Assembly (NCBI RefSeq): GCF_001680005.1 | Contig: NC_033566.1 | Location: 1,798,001-1,862,000 of the forward strand | Source of the DNA: Plasmodium coatneyi | Lineage: Eukaryota > Apicomplexa > Aconoidasida > Haemosporida > Plasmodiidae | Length of the DNA stretch: 64,000 nucleotides | Direction of reading: 5' to 3' | Part shown: piece by piece, positions 23,324-35,420 of the stretch | How positions within the stretch are numbered: position 1 is the first letter of the stretch | Layout: the number at the start of each line of letters is the position of its first letter | Notes under the pieces: model-generated | Seen by the model: the letters and a program-made list of their open reading frames with translations, nothing else | Told to the model about the DNA's origin: nothing | Database searches by the model: none | Made by a program: the position numbers and the translations under genes

Positions 23324-24751
23324 TTCCTTTGTAACTTCATATAAACAATAAGTTCATGTTAGAAAGGTGCTGTTTTCCTTTACATATATATGTTCATATG
23401 TGTTCATGTACCATATATGTGTGTATGCACGCATATTCCCTAATTTTTTTTTTTTTCTCATTTATAAAAATTTGAGCATGTTCTCTATATTAATTCATAT
23501 GATACATGTTCCTATTCATTTAAGAAAAGAAGAAAAACATTACGAAGAACTGTACAAAAAAATATATATATATGTGTAGTGTCCTTAAGGGGGTCGGAAT
23601 ATTTTTTTCTGCCTTTCCTTCTATACGTGAGCTCATTCATCTGTGTTCATTAGAAAGTATAAATTTATATAGAAGGAAATACAGAAGTACAGAACAGAAG
23701 GAAAGAAATATATATATTAATTACACATAACGAAGGGATTTTATGCACCCCCCTTTTAGTAATACTTTCCACAATACACTCTTCTGCGTTTCCAACTGTT
23801 CAGGAATAATAATACTTTTTCCTTCTTTCTTTTTTTTTCTTATTTTGTAATAAATACACTGTAAAGAGTTCACTCCTATTAGGAGTATACATGGAATTAT
23901 TTCAGCTCACCATCCTCAATGTGCGTATTACGCATACTGCGCTTTACATATTAATGTTTCCCTCCCCCTTTTTGCTTCGGTTTAAGTTTGAAATTGTTTA
24001 AACGTTTTTGTGTAATCAATATAAGGCAAAAAAAAAATTTTTTTACCCTATTGTTTGGTTAGGAAAGCTTTTTTATGGGAGGCCCAGAGTGATTATTCAT
24101 TTTTTTCTTTTCTTTTACAAGTTGTTATTCTCATAAATTTATTATCCCCCCCCTTTTTCAAATATATATAAATGCTCTATTTAGGACGTTAGCACCTTTT
24201 TTTTTTTTTCTTTTTCCTTTTTCCTTCAAATATATAAATACTCTATTTTAAAAGGTGGGTACTTTCTTCTTTTTTCCTTTGGTCTTCTCTGTGGGCGAGT
24301 ATTTCTTCCTTTAAGCAGAGAATTATTCAAAAACATACACAAATGGAAGGAAAGAAAAGAAGGAAAAAGAAGGAATAAGAAGGAAAGAAGGAATAAGAAG
24401 GAATATGAAGAAAAGAAGGAATAAGAAGGAATATGAAGAAAAGAAGGAATAAGAATGAATAAGAAGGAAAGGAAAGAAAAGCAAAGGAAAGAAGGAAGGA
24501 AAGGAAAGGAATGAAGGAAGGAAAGAAAGGAAGAAAGAAGGAATAAGAGGGAAAGAAGCAAACAGAAGGAATAAGATGGAAAGAAGGAAAAAGAAGGAAT
24601 AAGAAGGAAAGAAGGAATAAGGAAAGGCGGAAGAAAAGGAAGGAAGAGTGATAATTTTGTTCATTACATTGTATGAGCTCTGCGATGTTATTTTTTTTTC
24701 CTTCGAGGGAAGGAATGTTATATACGATGTTACACAGCGACGGTGTTACAT
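23324..24751. promoter_or_regulatory. KIR 5' flank and GAAGGAATAA purine array
   Basis: 23324-24200 is AT-rich upstream sequence of the KIR at 22160. 24330-24650 is an almost pure purine plus strand built from gaaggaataagaaggaaa units, whose opposite-strand open frames are Phe/Leu/Ser artefacts. It lies just 3' of the KIR tail exon at 24752. Confidence 0.7.
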
Positions 24752-25960
24752 TCAACTTTGCATGGTATGGTAACCTATATTCCTTTTTCCCTGCAGCGCA
24801 TTCCTTGTTCTTGTGGTATGGCTAACGTATGGTGGAACAGAATATAATGTGGCAGTGTCACCTATTGTGGAAGTTTCTGTGGAGGTGTCGTCTAATGTAG
24901 AGCCTAAGGTTGAGACATCTTCCCTCAGTTCGCCAAAATTGCGTTCGGCCGATCTCCTTCCTCTGCTTCTTTTTCGGTTGCTGCTTCCTCCTCCTCTAAA
25001 TTTGTTATGGAACCAAGAAGGTAGTAGGTTATACTAATAAGGACGGGAAAGGAAAGGAAGTGAGGGGGTGTAATAGTGGAAAGGTGTATTATATATATAT
25101 ATATATAATGCACAGTACAGTCTATTTTCTATATATTTACTGCCTTATATAAAAGTGGATGGTGTGTGTGTGCACACATATTAGTTATATTGCCTATACT
25201 CTTTAGATGTTATTATTACCTTATATAAAAAGAATGCAACAGTGCCAAGTCCTACTGTGGTGGTGGCAATTGTACCAGATATAGCAGGGGCTATTGATTT
25301 TTCGCTATATACTGCCGTACATTTTAATTCTGAAAGTTTCTCTTCACAGAATTCCCTATATTTCCCTTCGAACTCTTGACAATATTGACCGCCACTACCT
25401 TTCCCTCTTGGTAAGCAATAATCCTTCACAGCTTTACATGCTTCAGTAACTTCGGTCTGGTACACTAGCAATTTCTGTTCACATCCGGGGTCATCCTTAT
25501 GTAACATCCCTTTTACGGTATTAAAATCGTGGTAATTTTCGAATACTTTTTTCCTATGGTTGAAAGTGTCTTTGTCATCATTGTCAACATCTTTGTAATT
25601 AACTTCACATTTGTGCTCGCCGTTAACATTTCTTAGCGTATCGTAAATTTGTTGTAAAACGTTTGATAATGCATGCCCCTGTAGACTCCCGCGGATTTCT
25701 TTTCCCACCCAGTGATAAAAGAAATAACAAGGGGTATTATCATGGGTTGGTGACTGTTTCTTCATTGTAGATGCTCTACAGTAAGCATTCGCGATCAGAC
25801 TCTCCAAAGCTTGGATTCCGTTGAACACTTTTATTTTACTCCTCAATTCAGTTTCCCAATTTCCAGATTTAATGTTTCCATAATTACATTTGTTCTTAGG
25901 GGGCAATTCGAATTTATCGTAGAAGTCGGTCCTTGAAGGTAAATGCTTCGAAAATGGGGT
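24752..25960 (-). CDS. KIR ectodomain, TM and tail exons; leader not found
   Basis: The ectodomain exon (25220-25960) follows a CTGTAG acceptor in phase 0 and starts TPFSKHLPSRTDFYDKFEL. It has the Cys-rich domain (AYCRAS, CYFFYHWVGKEI), almost no stalk, and a TM (IATTTVGLGTVAFFLYK). The tail exon (24752-25033) runs YNLLPSWFHNKFRGGG to IGYHTMQS. That is about 340 residues without a leader. No convincing ATG-plus-donor in phase 0 appears upstream before the KIR ectodomain at 26795; the interval is almost entirely C-rich repeat. Either the leader is lost, or this is the 3' half of a two-ectodomain gene whose 5' half is 26795-27722. Confidence 0.85.
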
Positions 25961-26794
25961 CTACAGATATAGTTAACGAAAAATATATATACTTCTATGT
26001 ATTTTTATTTTGTTATAGACTAAAATATTATATGTACACATGAATTCACCTATACGCACAGCACAAGAAAAAAAGCAACCTGCTCAGTGCTTCTTTTTAT
26101 CTTTTTCCCGAATAAGTCACACCATAACAACCTTCCTTCCACGTACCACCCTTAACAACACTACTTTCTTTCCCTCCTCCTTATACTTCCTTCCCTTCCT
26201 CCACCTAAGAACCTTTCCTTCCACCCCCCTAACAACCCACTTACCACCAACCTAACAACCTTCTTTCCAACACCCTACCACCCCTGATAACCTTCCTTTC
26301 ACACTATCACCACCCCTAACAACCTTCCTTCCACCTACCACCCCTAACAACCTTCCTTCCACCTACCACCCCTAACAATCTTACTTCCACCAACCACCCC
26401 TAACAATCTTCCTTCCACCAATCACCTAACAAACCACTTAAGAACAACCATCTAACAATCATCCTTCCACCAATCACCTAACAAACCACTTAAGAACAAC
26501 CATCTAACAATCATCCTTCCACCAATCACCTAACAAACCACTTAAGAACAACCATCTAACAATCATCCTTCCACCTACCACCTAACAACCTTCCTTGCAC
26601 CTACCAACCCTAGCAACCCACCTACCAACCACCTAACAACCCACCTGCCATCACCACCTAACAACCCACCTACCACCACCCTAACTACCCACCTACCACC
26701 CCTAACAGAACCTTCCTTACAGCCTCCCACTACAATAACACTATTGGTTTGCACTTGCCCCACCTACAGGTGGAACACTATTGGTTGCACTTAC
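25961..26794. repeat. C-rich (plus strand) CCTAACAACC repeat tract
   Basis: From about 26100 to 26740 the plus strand is made of ccttccaccta, ccacccctaacaa and similar units. They include three exact copies of a 52-base unit (26410-26565, containing aaaccacttaagaacaacc). On the coding strand of the flanking KIR exons it is G-rich with GTTAGGGG-like units. It lies between a phase-0 donor (26794) and a phase-0 acceptor (25961), so it may be one intron. Confidence 0.85.
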
Positions 26795-27722
26795 CCCATC
26801 AGAACCTCTACTGGAAACAGCTGCAGCAGGACTAACAGCTCCTGGAACCCCTGCACCTGGAACACCTAAACCCGGAATGCCAGCACCCACACCTACTCCT
26901 GGAGCAACACCTACTCCTGGTGCAACACCAACATGGAAGTCGTCACCGGCAGAAGGTTTCGGTACGGTGCACTTCTTGTCGAGTAGATCCTTATACCCCT
27001 CCTTTTCCTTCATACTCCTGAAGTCCTTACAATATTGCTTAGTATTGCTTCCATCACATATGCCATACATGTACCTCTCCGCCGAGAAAAGTTCCTCCAG
27101 GTAATCGTGAAAGCCTTTATCACAACGGGAATCACGGAATTGTAAATGCTCCTTTATTTTATCATAGCCTTTATAGTAATCATATAATTTGTTCATGTGG
27201 GCAAAAGTGGTTTGGTCTATGTCAGAGTAAATAATTTTACAAGTGTCCCGTTTTTGAGGATCTTTGAGTTCGTTATAAATGGCGTCCATAATTTCTCCCC
27301 ATGAACTATTCGTCCTATCCGGAAGTACCTTATTCCCTATCCAGTAATATAGAAAACGGCAAGGTGTATCATCCTGTGGAGTTCCCCTTTTCTTCTCTTT
27401 GTACGCACAACACCAGGCTTCCACAATGTTATTGGCATATTTTTTAGTCTTAGTTTCTGTATATAACATGTCCCTTATGCCATTCGCAGTATCATCACCT
27501 AACTCCAAGCAGCAGTCAACTCCGTCATTAAAATCTCCATAATATTTCTTGTTCAGGGGTAGCAACCAACTCAAATCTTGCTTCTGGAAGAAGGAATTAC
27601 CATATATATGTAGTCCTGCTCTTTACTGTACACACATAGAGCATTATACGAATAATATGTAACTATATGCCTGTTCATTTTGAACAGTATATAACCGTCA
27701 ATGGCTCGTTAGGATTTGACAT
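26795..27722 (-). CDS. KIR ectodomain with CD99-start and elastin-like stalk, no TM exon
   Basis: Exon 1 (27696-27722) encodes MSNPNEPLT. Exon 2 (26795-27583) starts KQDLSWLLPLNKKYYGDF after a TTCCAG acceptor and has a Cys-rich ectodomain (AWCCAY, CRFLYYWIGNKV). It then reads KPSAGDDFH followed by a Val/Gly/Pro/Ala stalk and SSRGSDG before a GTAAGT donor in phase 0. That is about 272 residues with no membrane segment. KPSAGDDF is shared with the KIR at 55300, where it begins a CD99-like stalk that is completed in the next exon. Here the next exon of that kind is absent; the next in-phase acceptor belongs to the complete KIR exon at 25960. The gene is therefore either truncated or fused to its neighbour. 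Confidence 0.8.
26828..26959 (-). other. KIR stalk: CD99-like KPSAGDDF then elastin-like VGVAPG repeat
   Basis: 26936-26959 encodes KPSAGDDF. 26828-26932 encodes two tandem VGVAPG hexapeptides, VGVGAGIPGLG, VPGAGVPG and AVSP. From memory, all these motifs occur in mammalian elastin, and VGVAPG is its best-known bioactive peptide. The coding sequence is notably GC-rich for this genome. Confidence 0.7.
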
Positions 27723-30700
27723 TTTCCTTATACCCCTTTATATATAATAGAATTATTTTTATATTCCTGCCTCTACATGTGTACATAAGGTATGCATAAA
27801 ATTTCTACTCACTCTGCACTTTATGAGCACAGAATTTATGCTCCTTTTCTATAATATAAATTCTTTTCAACTTTTAACCAATGGTAGTATGTTGTACACA
27901 TATGTATGAAAATCATTATATATATATGATTAGGGAAAAACATAGTAATAAACACACAGGAATAACAAAAAAAAAAAAAGGAAAAAGGAATAAACAGATT
28001 TCCTGTGTATTGTTCATGCATTTATTGTATTATTAAATTATAAGGCCATTACTCAAAGTATTACGTTATTATTTCTGTTCCCGTGCTATTCCATATATAG
28101 AAATGGAATTTTTTCCTTAGAAAAAAATTTGATAACATATTATTAATTCATGTTATATTATTATTTAGGAAAGGTGGGTTGTTAAAAATCCCCAATATAC
28201 ATATAGTACAGTTCATATATGCACAATGTGCTTCCCCCTTTTTGTAAATATGTATATTTGTTCAATTTTTGTAAGAGAGGAGGATATGAATTTATAAATA
28301 AAATTCCAGGAAAAAAAGGATTTCATACAAAAGAATTGAATTATGTATAAAAGAAAAATGTACCCACCTTTCTAATGGCACTTTCGAAAACACACTTTCT
28401 TCTTTATTTTTTATTAATCTCCTAGTAATAGAACCTTTTTTCCCCTTTTTTCCTTAAATTATAGTGGGTACATTATACATAACCATTTATACAGTATACA
28501 TAGTATTCATCATTTGAGTTATTTTCTCCCCCTTTTTTTTATGTGTACAATAAATATGATATGTCGCACAGTATTATATATGTGCTGCGCACATGGTATT
28601 ATATATGATTATAGAAGGGTATTCTAATAATTATGATATGTCGCACAGTATTATATATGTGCTGCGCACATGGTATTATATATGGTTATAGAAGGGTATT
28701 GTAATAATTATGATATGTGGCGCACACACTATTACCACTCATAAGAGAGGGAACCGCTTTTTCTGTATGGAATACTTCCTAAAAGGAACAGGTGGGGGGA
28801 AAGTGAAAATGGGGATTCATTAATAATGAAGAAATATGATATAATATATTCCTGATGTATTGTAATGAATTACGTGTATAGATACCCACCCATTTTTACT
28901 AAGTTGTTCCACATGTACTCCGTACAACTCTTCCTGCATTGATAATTATGAATTTATGTAAGTTTCCCCTTTAATACTTTAGCTCTATTTCTATGCCATG
29001 TCACAAGGACAGCGTCCCACATATTACATATATATATAGTATATATACGTATGTGATCATAATATTCTTATATATGTAGAACGTACATTACAATTGGTCC
29101 CAATATAAGGAACCTGGAAGCAGAATCATAATTCCCATACATAAAATTCCTTTCCGGGGGACACATTTTGTGATGTGTTTATAATGAGATTTAGAATATT
29201 TCATATAGGGTTGAGTACAACTACAGTTTTTCATTTTCTCTTCACCACCCCCATGGGTTAATCTGAACGCGCAGTGTAACATTCCTTATTGAATAATGTG
29301 CATACTCATGTGCAGAGAAGTAATGGAAGGTGACCTTTGTATAAGGTGTCTACGTGAAGGTGTAATATGGGTGCCCCTGCTAACAGTGCACTATGCGCAT
29401 GTAGCGATTAAATCTGTCCACTATACATATATAAGGAGGAAGAGTAACTATGAATCGTGCAGATACTAATATTGCCACATAAGGGGGAAAGAGGAGTGAA
29501 TAATATTATGTAGGTTCCACCACTACTACTGCACTGTGGAACAGTTCTGTGCCACTCCTTCCATAGACACATTGGAGGATTACACGCTCATATGGAACAT
29601 CCCACATATATGGAATATCCCATAAAAGGGGTGTCCCATATGGGGGTAATCCCCCACTCCCCACCCCTCTTTTTTCATGGAGCCATTGCTCCCTGTGCCA
29701 CTCCTTCCATAGACATTGACACATGTATCACATGACGGACCAGTATCCACCATATACGTCCTTCTTCCTTGTTCTTACTGTTTTAGTAATAAATGTAGGG
29801 CGCCAAGGAAACTACAGAGAATGTCCCCCCCCCATATTCTATGTTAACTGTGGTGGGCAGGAACATTATCATAGTTCAGAGGTTACCCTATAAGCAGATT
29901 ATTAATATTACTTTTCCACGTGGACGCCTATACTTACTGTGGAGCATTTCTTGTACACATTACACTCATATTAAACAGACATGTGATAGGTACTCCAAGA
30001 AGGGGCGGGTGCCAGGTTCTTGTACAATGTGCCACATTCTTTAACAAACATTCCAAAGAAGTGCATCCTTAGAGTGTTCATATTTCGCTAATGTGCCAGA
30101 AATGGAAGAAATGAATAGTTGTTACTATGAATAACGTAAGACGATACACATATGAAGAATATACTATTTTGCGTCCCATTCATATTAGTGTTCCTATATT
30201 CTTTTCTTTCAGTAGATGTTCTATAATGAACCTCACCTATAACCGTGTACAATATTTTGCGACACAATATAATTGTTACACGCACACAAATTGAAGTGAT
30301 TCCAATAATTTCATTGTAACTTCCTACATAAGGAAATGAGTGCACAATATGAATGCACTCTATTTAACTTTTTAATTATATACATATTTCTTTACACTTT
30401 AATTAGGTTAAAAATCACACTTCATCAAAAAGAAGGGGGGAAAATATACATATATAATAGCATAAACTGTACACTCATTTTATTTATTATTCATGATACT
30501 ACATTGCAATAATTGACTGCACGTTACAATAAATAACTCCCTAAAGGGAACAATAACAATGTATAGGTGAACAGTTATCTTTATAATGGAATGATAAACA
30601 CCCCCGAAGGGAAAGAACAGTTCATCCCTTTTTAAACACTTTGATCACTTCTTACCTCCCTAAACTTCCCCAACACTTGACACTATTTAGAGCCCCTGCA

Positions 30701-31502
30701 TACTTTAAACCCTCTCAATCTTATATGTGCAGAAAAATACAAAAAGGGGGAGTATGCATTAGTATGTACATAATAATATTCACCTGGTTGAGGGAAGGAG
30801 TAGCTAATATAGCATAATACACATTTAAAATATAAATGAGCTATCTGTAATGTACTGATCGAATGGAAGAGGGAAGAATTAAAATATTACTATTAAGCGG
30901 CCATAAACGAGAAAAATGGGTGTACTACAGTGAGCACTATTACGCAGATGAGTACACTTTCTCCTTTAAATATAATTAATGGAACTCTATACACTACACT
31001 TCTCCTCATTCTTTTCGCAAATATACGTGCATTACTAGATATTGAGCAATACACACAACTGAAAGAAGGTTGAAATTGTTCCGTATATATAAACTATACT
31101 ACATACATGTTAACAACATTTAACAACCACTTCTCCCCTTTTAAAAATAATAACAATTAAAAGCAGCAAAATCCATAGTGTACATACTAAAAGTTACTAT
31201 TAAAAAAAAAAAATAGAAAAATTTACACATACACTCCTTCCCTCCCTTCTTATGTTGAATGAATGGGAACATATATATAAGGGAGGAACACACACAACCC
31301 TTTTTATATAACATATATAAAATTCACGTTATACATATATACAACAACAGAAGAAGAAAAATATATGCACAACACAACATTTTAAAATAAACATACACAA
31401 TATGGAAAAGTTTATATAAGAAGTAACAACAGCACACACAACCTTTAAAACAACCCTTTTATAACATATAAATTTACTATATACGAAGAATACATAATAA
31501 CA
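27723..31502. other. Long intergenic region between divergent KIR genes
   Basis: 27723-28520 carries the usual KIR upstream features, including a block at 28150-28250. 28561-28725 has a 77-base tandem repeat (two full copies and a partial third), each full copy containing the perfect palindrome atgtgctgcgcacat. 29550-29720 has a direct repeat of gtgccactccttccatagaca. 31130-31310 resembles sequence upstream of the KIR at 47554. It presumably holds two divergent promoters. No coding gene or recognised RNA gene was found. Confidence 0.6.
28561..28725. repeat. 77-bp tandem repeat with GC palindrome
   Basis: The start motif atgtcgcacag recurs at 28561 and 28638, and a variant (atgtggcgcacac) at 28715, giving a period of 77 bases. 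Each full copy contains atgtgc-tgc-gcacat, able to form a six-pair stem, inside otherwise AT-rich sequence. Confidence 0.85.
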
Positions 31503-33983
31503 ATGTCAGGACAGGTAAGGAACAACACTGAAGGAAAGGAATTGAAGGAATGAGTATGGGGGGAATGTAAACATACGTCAATATATATGTATACACTTAT
31601 ATATACTTCATATATATACATATACACATATATATAGAAATATATATACATCTGCATATATAAACCATGTCATCACAAAGATAAATATGTTGTTAGGTGG
31701 GTTGTCAGTGGTGGTAGGTTGTTAGTGGTGGTAGGTTATTAGTGGTGGAAGGTGGAAGTGATGGTTGTTAGGGTGGTAGGTGGAAGGAAGGTTGTTAGGG
31801 TGGTGGTAGGTGGAAGGTTGTGTTAGGGGTGGTAGCGTGTGTTGGTAGGTGGTAGGGTGGTAGCGTGTGTTGGTAGGTGGTAGGGTGGTTGGTGGGTTGA
31901 TAGGTGGTAGGGTGGTAGGTGGGTTGTTAGGTGGTAGGGTGGTAGGTGGGTTGTTAGGTGGTAGGGTGGTAGGTGGGTTGTTAGGTGGTAGGGTGGTAGG
32001 TGGGTTGTTAGGTGGTAGGGTGGTAGGTGGGTTGTTAGGTGGTAGGGTGGTAGGTGGGTTGTTAGGTGGTAGGGTGGTAGGTGGGTTGTTAGGTGGTAGG
32101 GTGGTTGGTGGGTTGATAGGTGGTAGGTGGGTTGTTAGGGGGTGTAAGGTGGAAGGAAGGTTGTGTTAGGTGGGTGGTACGTTTGTTGTTAGGGATGGAA
32201 GGCCGTATGTTGAAGAAAGTGTGCAAAGGAGTGCAGATTTGGATGTTAGAGTTGAAGGTGGTAGGGGGGTTGTTAGGGGTGATGGGTGGAAGGAAAAGTT
32301 GTTAGGGGTGGTAGGTGGAAGTAAGGTTGTAAGGGTGGTAGGTGGACGGAAGGTTGTTAGGTGGGTGGTAGGTGGAAGGAAGGTTTTTAGGTGGTAGGTG
32401 GAAGGAAGGTTTTTAGGTGGTAGGTGGAAGGAAGGTTTTTAGGTGGTAGGGTGGAAGAATTGAAGGTTGTTAGTGGTGGTGTTTGGTGGTAGAATTGAAG
32501 GTTGTTATGGTGGTGGAAGCAAGGAATGTATGTGTGATAGGGAGGGAATACACATGGAATGTACTTACATATATGCCTATATATACATATGTATATACAT
32601 ATATATATATATTGCACTCTTCCTTCCTCCCACTTCTGCCTACCAATTATATATCTATAGGTTTCATTTCCAAGCAGTTTTCCTTCGGACAACACATATT
32701 ATAATCAGTTCAATAGAGGTTCGTGGCCCTGTGATGAAGGTGGTGCAAATCTCCAAAGATTAAAAAGCAAAGTGCAGGCACATCCTGAGGTTAAAGGGGA
32801 AACTGAGAAAATCACGAGTGGTTATTGTTACGCATCCAAAAAAAAAGAGAGCAATCCATACGATAACACTCCTTGTCAATTTTTTTATTATTGGTTGGGA
32901 GATATTTTACCTAAGGATGACATTAAGAAGAACCATTTCAAGAGTAATCTGAATTCTCTGTGTCAATTAATAAAGGATACAGTATGGGAAATTGGATGTA
33001 AAATTACTTATAAGGATGTTGACTATGACACCTTCACTCATAGAAAAACAATCCATGATTATTCCTTCAATTTCACTACCATAGAAAATGATTTACTTAA
33101 AAACGGTCCTATTTGTGAACACCAGTGGAAAGACCACCGGGATAAAGTTATTACAGCCTGCACTGCTGTAAGTGAGAAGTGTCCAGAGGAAAGAAGTGGT
33201 GGTGCTTCTGCTGCTGACCCCTATTGTAAAGATTTCAAAGACAAATACAAGTTCTATTGTGGTATGGCAAACGTGTTAGAATCGAACTGTACAAAAAAAA
33301 CAGAATTACAATCACTACAATCACAGAAACAAGATGCAGAACAAGAAAAAAAATCCACACAACTCAAATTAAACGATGCGTTAAGTAAAGCGAGTGCTTC
33401 TTCTTCTCTTTCTTCTGCTTTTGGTAGCATAGCAGCATTAGAATTCCCAGCATTGGCATTCCTTTTATATAAGGTAAAATATTAGCATTATACATTATAG
33501 TTGCGGAGTATAAATAATAGTACTTAATACATTCCCCCCAAACAACCTTCCTTCCTCCTTCCACCTACGAATCCACCAACCACCCACCTAACAACCTTCC
33601 CTTCCACCTTACCACCCCTAACACAACCTTCCCTTCCACCCTACGACCCCTAACACAACCTTCCTTCCCTTTAGTATAAACCATGGTCTTCTTGGTTTGG
33701 TAATCATTCTTCCGGAGGAAGGAGCACAAGAAGAAGAAGATCAACTGGACGCATATTTGATGCGTCCACGGAAGACCACTTAACAGAATATTCAACGGAC
33801 ACTTCCACAACAATAGGTCCAACGGAACATTCCACAGTACGTTCCTCTGCTGATGCGTACACAAGACCGTCTACCCAAGGAACGTCTATAGGGTCGTCTC
33901 CCAGGGGAGGAAAGGCAAGAACAGGCACAGGAACTAATAATGCTTCAGGTCACCGGAACAATATAGGTTACGGTCGAATATAA
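31503..33983 (+). CDS. KIR variant antigen with a very long repeat-filled first intron
   Basis: Exon 1 (31503-31514) encodes MSGQ before GTAAGG. Exon 2 (32661-33473) follows a CTATAG acceptor in phase 0 and starts VSFPSSFPSDNTYYNQFN. It has the Cys-rich ectodomain (GYCYAS, CQFFYYWLGDIL), a Gln/Lys-rich helical stretch, and a TM (AFGSIAALEFPALAFLLYK). Exon 3 (33675-33983) is the tail, YKPWSSWFGNHSSGGRS to NIGYGRI. The total is about 377 residues. Intron 1 is about 1.1 kb, mostly G-rich tandem repeat; intron 2 holds the complementary C-rich type. The tail exon closely matches that of the KIR at 41897 (YKPWSSWFGNH). The leader and all phases are consistent. Confidence 0.9.
31690..32470 (+). repeat. 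G-rich 27-bp tandem repeat in KIR intron 1
   Basis: About eight near-identical copies of a 27-base unit containing ggtgggttgttaggtggtagg lie at 31880-32110. More degenerate GTTAGGGGTGG units flank them. The unit contains telomere-like GTTAGG cores. Its long open frame (Gly/Val/Leu/Arg repeats) is an artefact of a unit length divisible by three. Confidence 0.9.
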
Positions 33984-34869
33984 CACATGGAAGGGGACGG
34001 AAAGGGGGAATGTTTCCTTCCTGCCCCCCCTCGGAGGAAGCATAAAGGACCATCATAAAGCTTATGCATTGTGTATGGAAAGAAGCAAAAATGACCGTTC
34101 TTCCTATGTTTCCTTTTTTCTGTCTTAAATTTTTTTTTTATTTATTTTTTTTTATTCTTTTCCTTTCTGATGTGTTCACTACAAATAACTCCCTTACATA
34201 AAATATAAATTGTATTACCTAAGCTGTTCCTTCTCTCTCTTCTTTCAATATGGATTACATTTTACATATATATATTAATGTTACGTTATTGTTCATTCTT
34301 TTTTCTCTATTTTTTTAATTGTTTTTTTTTTTTTTTTTTTTTAAGAAAGCGCCAGAAAACACTTTCCCTACCATGTTCTATATATATTGTTTCTTACTAT
34401 ATTATTATAGCCTTCCTTTCTGTTTAGAGTACTTTTTTACGATTTCCCCCCTTACTTATATAAATTCTGCCGGCACCTTTCTGTGCCTGTTTAAATATTT
34501 TGTTCCAATAAAATGATTCATATGCACAGTTTATATATATATAAATATGCAGAAATAGGATTATAATTATTACAACTTATTTTAGTTTGCTCCTCCTTCA
34601 TATTTGTTTGGAATATTTAACAGACGTGGTAATCATTCCTTAAAGGAAGGAAGAAGTGTAGGTTCCTCCTTCTTGCGCTCCTATATTTATATTTCTATTG
34701 TGTTAGAATACATATACATATATGGATGACTGCGTTTGTACCTTTTAGGTTATTCATACAAGTACTCATTCTAATGTTTAATTCATGGCGGTAAATGAAT
34801 GAACATAGTTTACATTACTGTGCATGCACACACTTATTCATTTAGGTACACCCTATTTACCATACCCTC
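33984..34869. other. AT-rich intergenic sequence 3' of the KIR
   Basis: Poly-T runs (34130-34155, 34320-34345) and (TA)n patches. It probably holds the 3' UTR of the KIR at 31503 and the start of the SICAvar upstream region. No gene was seen. Confidence 0.45.
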
Positions 34870-35420
34870 TGCTGAGCGCAGAAGTTATCCCTATATTGAA
34901 TCTATGCACCGCCACCATAGCATTCATCACTCCCCCATGTGGAACTAATATGATGGGGTCCAACTGAACTTACAAACATGGAACGGACATTATATATGGT
35001 GTGGGGTTGTCCAAACTGAACTAAACTTAGAGGCATGGAAGCATGGAAGCATGGAAGCAGGGAAACATGGAACAGCAGTTTTTTAATAAAATGTGTATAC
35101 ACACACAGTGTATATGCACAGTATACAGCTACTACAACTGCTCTGTATACACAGTGTAGCTACTGCTGTTCTATGTATACACTTCACACTGTGTGTATAA
35201 GAAGAAACTGTATTTTTTTTAATTATTACAACATCCAGCCCCATAAGTAAATGTATAGTATGCGCCGTTCTACCCCCAATGCGGGGGCAGCGCCTAGTCC
35301 GTCCAAACAATATGTTTTTCCAATGGTAAATAGAACATTTTTCGGGGGATGGAAGTTACTTCTAATGGTTTGTGGTAATAGTAAATTTCCTTCCTCCGCC
35401 AAGGGAGGAACATTACCTTC
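34870..35420. promoter_or_regulatory. SICAvar 5' flank block, copy 1, with GC hairpin
   Basis: This matches 58510-59110 in order. Shared pieces are an accaccatagcattc-like start, repeated catggaa units, cagcagttttttaataaaatgtg, a GC-rich hairpin (acccccaatgcgggggcag here), tttttccaatggtaaatagaac, and tgtggtaatagtaaatttcc. Both copies lie about 2.5 kb upstream of a SICAvar start codon. In the hairpin, five C pair with five G around a short loop. Confidence 0.7.

Noticed and set aside
24226..24755. Three overlapping Phe/Leu/Ser frames on the minus strand
   Set aside because: They read the complement of a purine-rich GAAGGAATAA array; multiple frames open at once and no homology.
29490..29760. 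Palindromic and repeated sequence as a possible RNA gene
   Set aside because: Only short palindromes and one direct repeat; no tRNA/rRNA signature and no clear second copy to support a structure.
31867..32169. 100-codon frame of Gly-Gly-Arg-Val-Val-Gly-Gly-Leu repeats
   Set aside because: A 27-base intronic repeat without stops; it lies inside the first intron of a well-supported KIR.
31690..32470. Possible CRISPR array (regular repeats)
   Set aside because: Repeats are contiguous without unique spacers, and the organism is a eukaryote.
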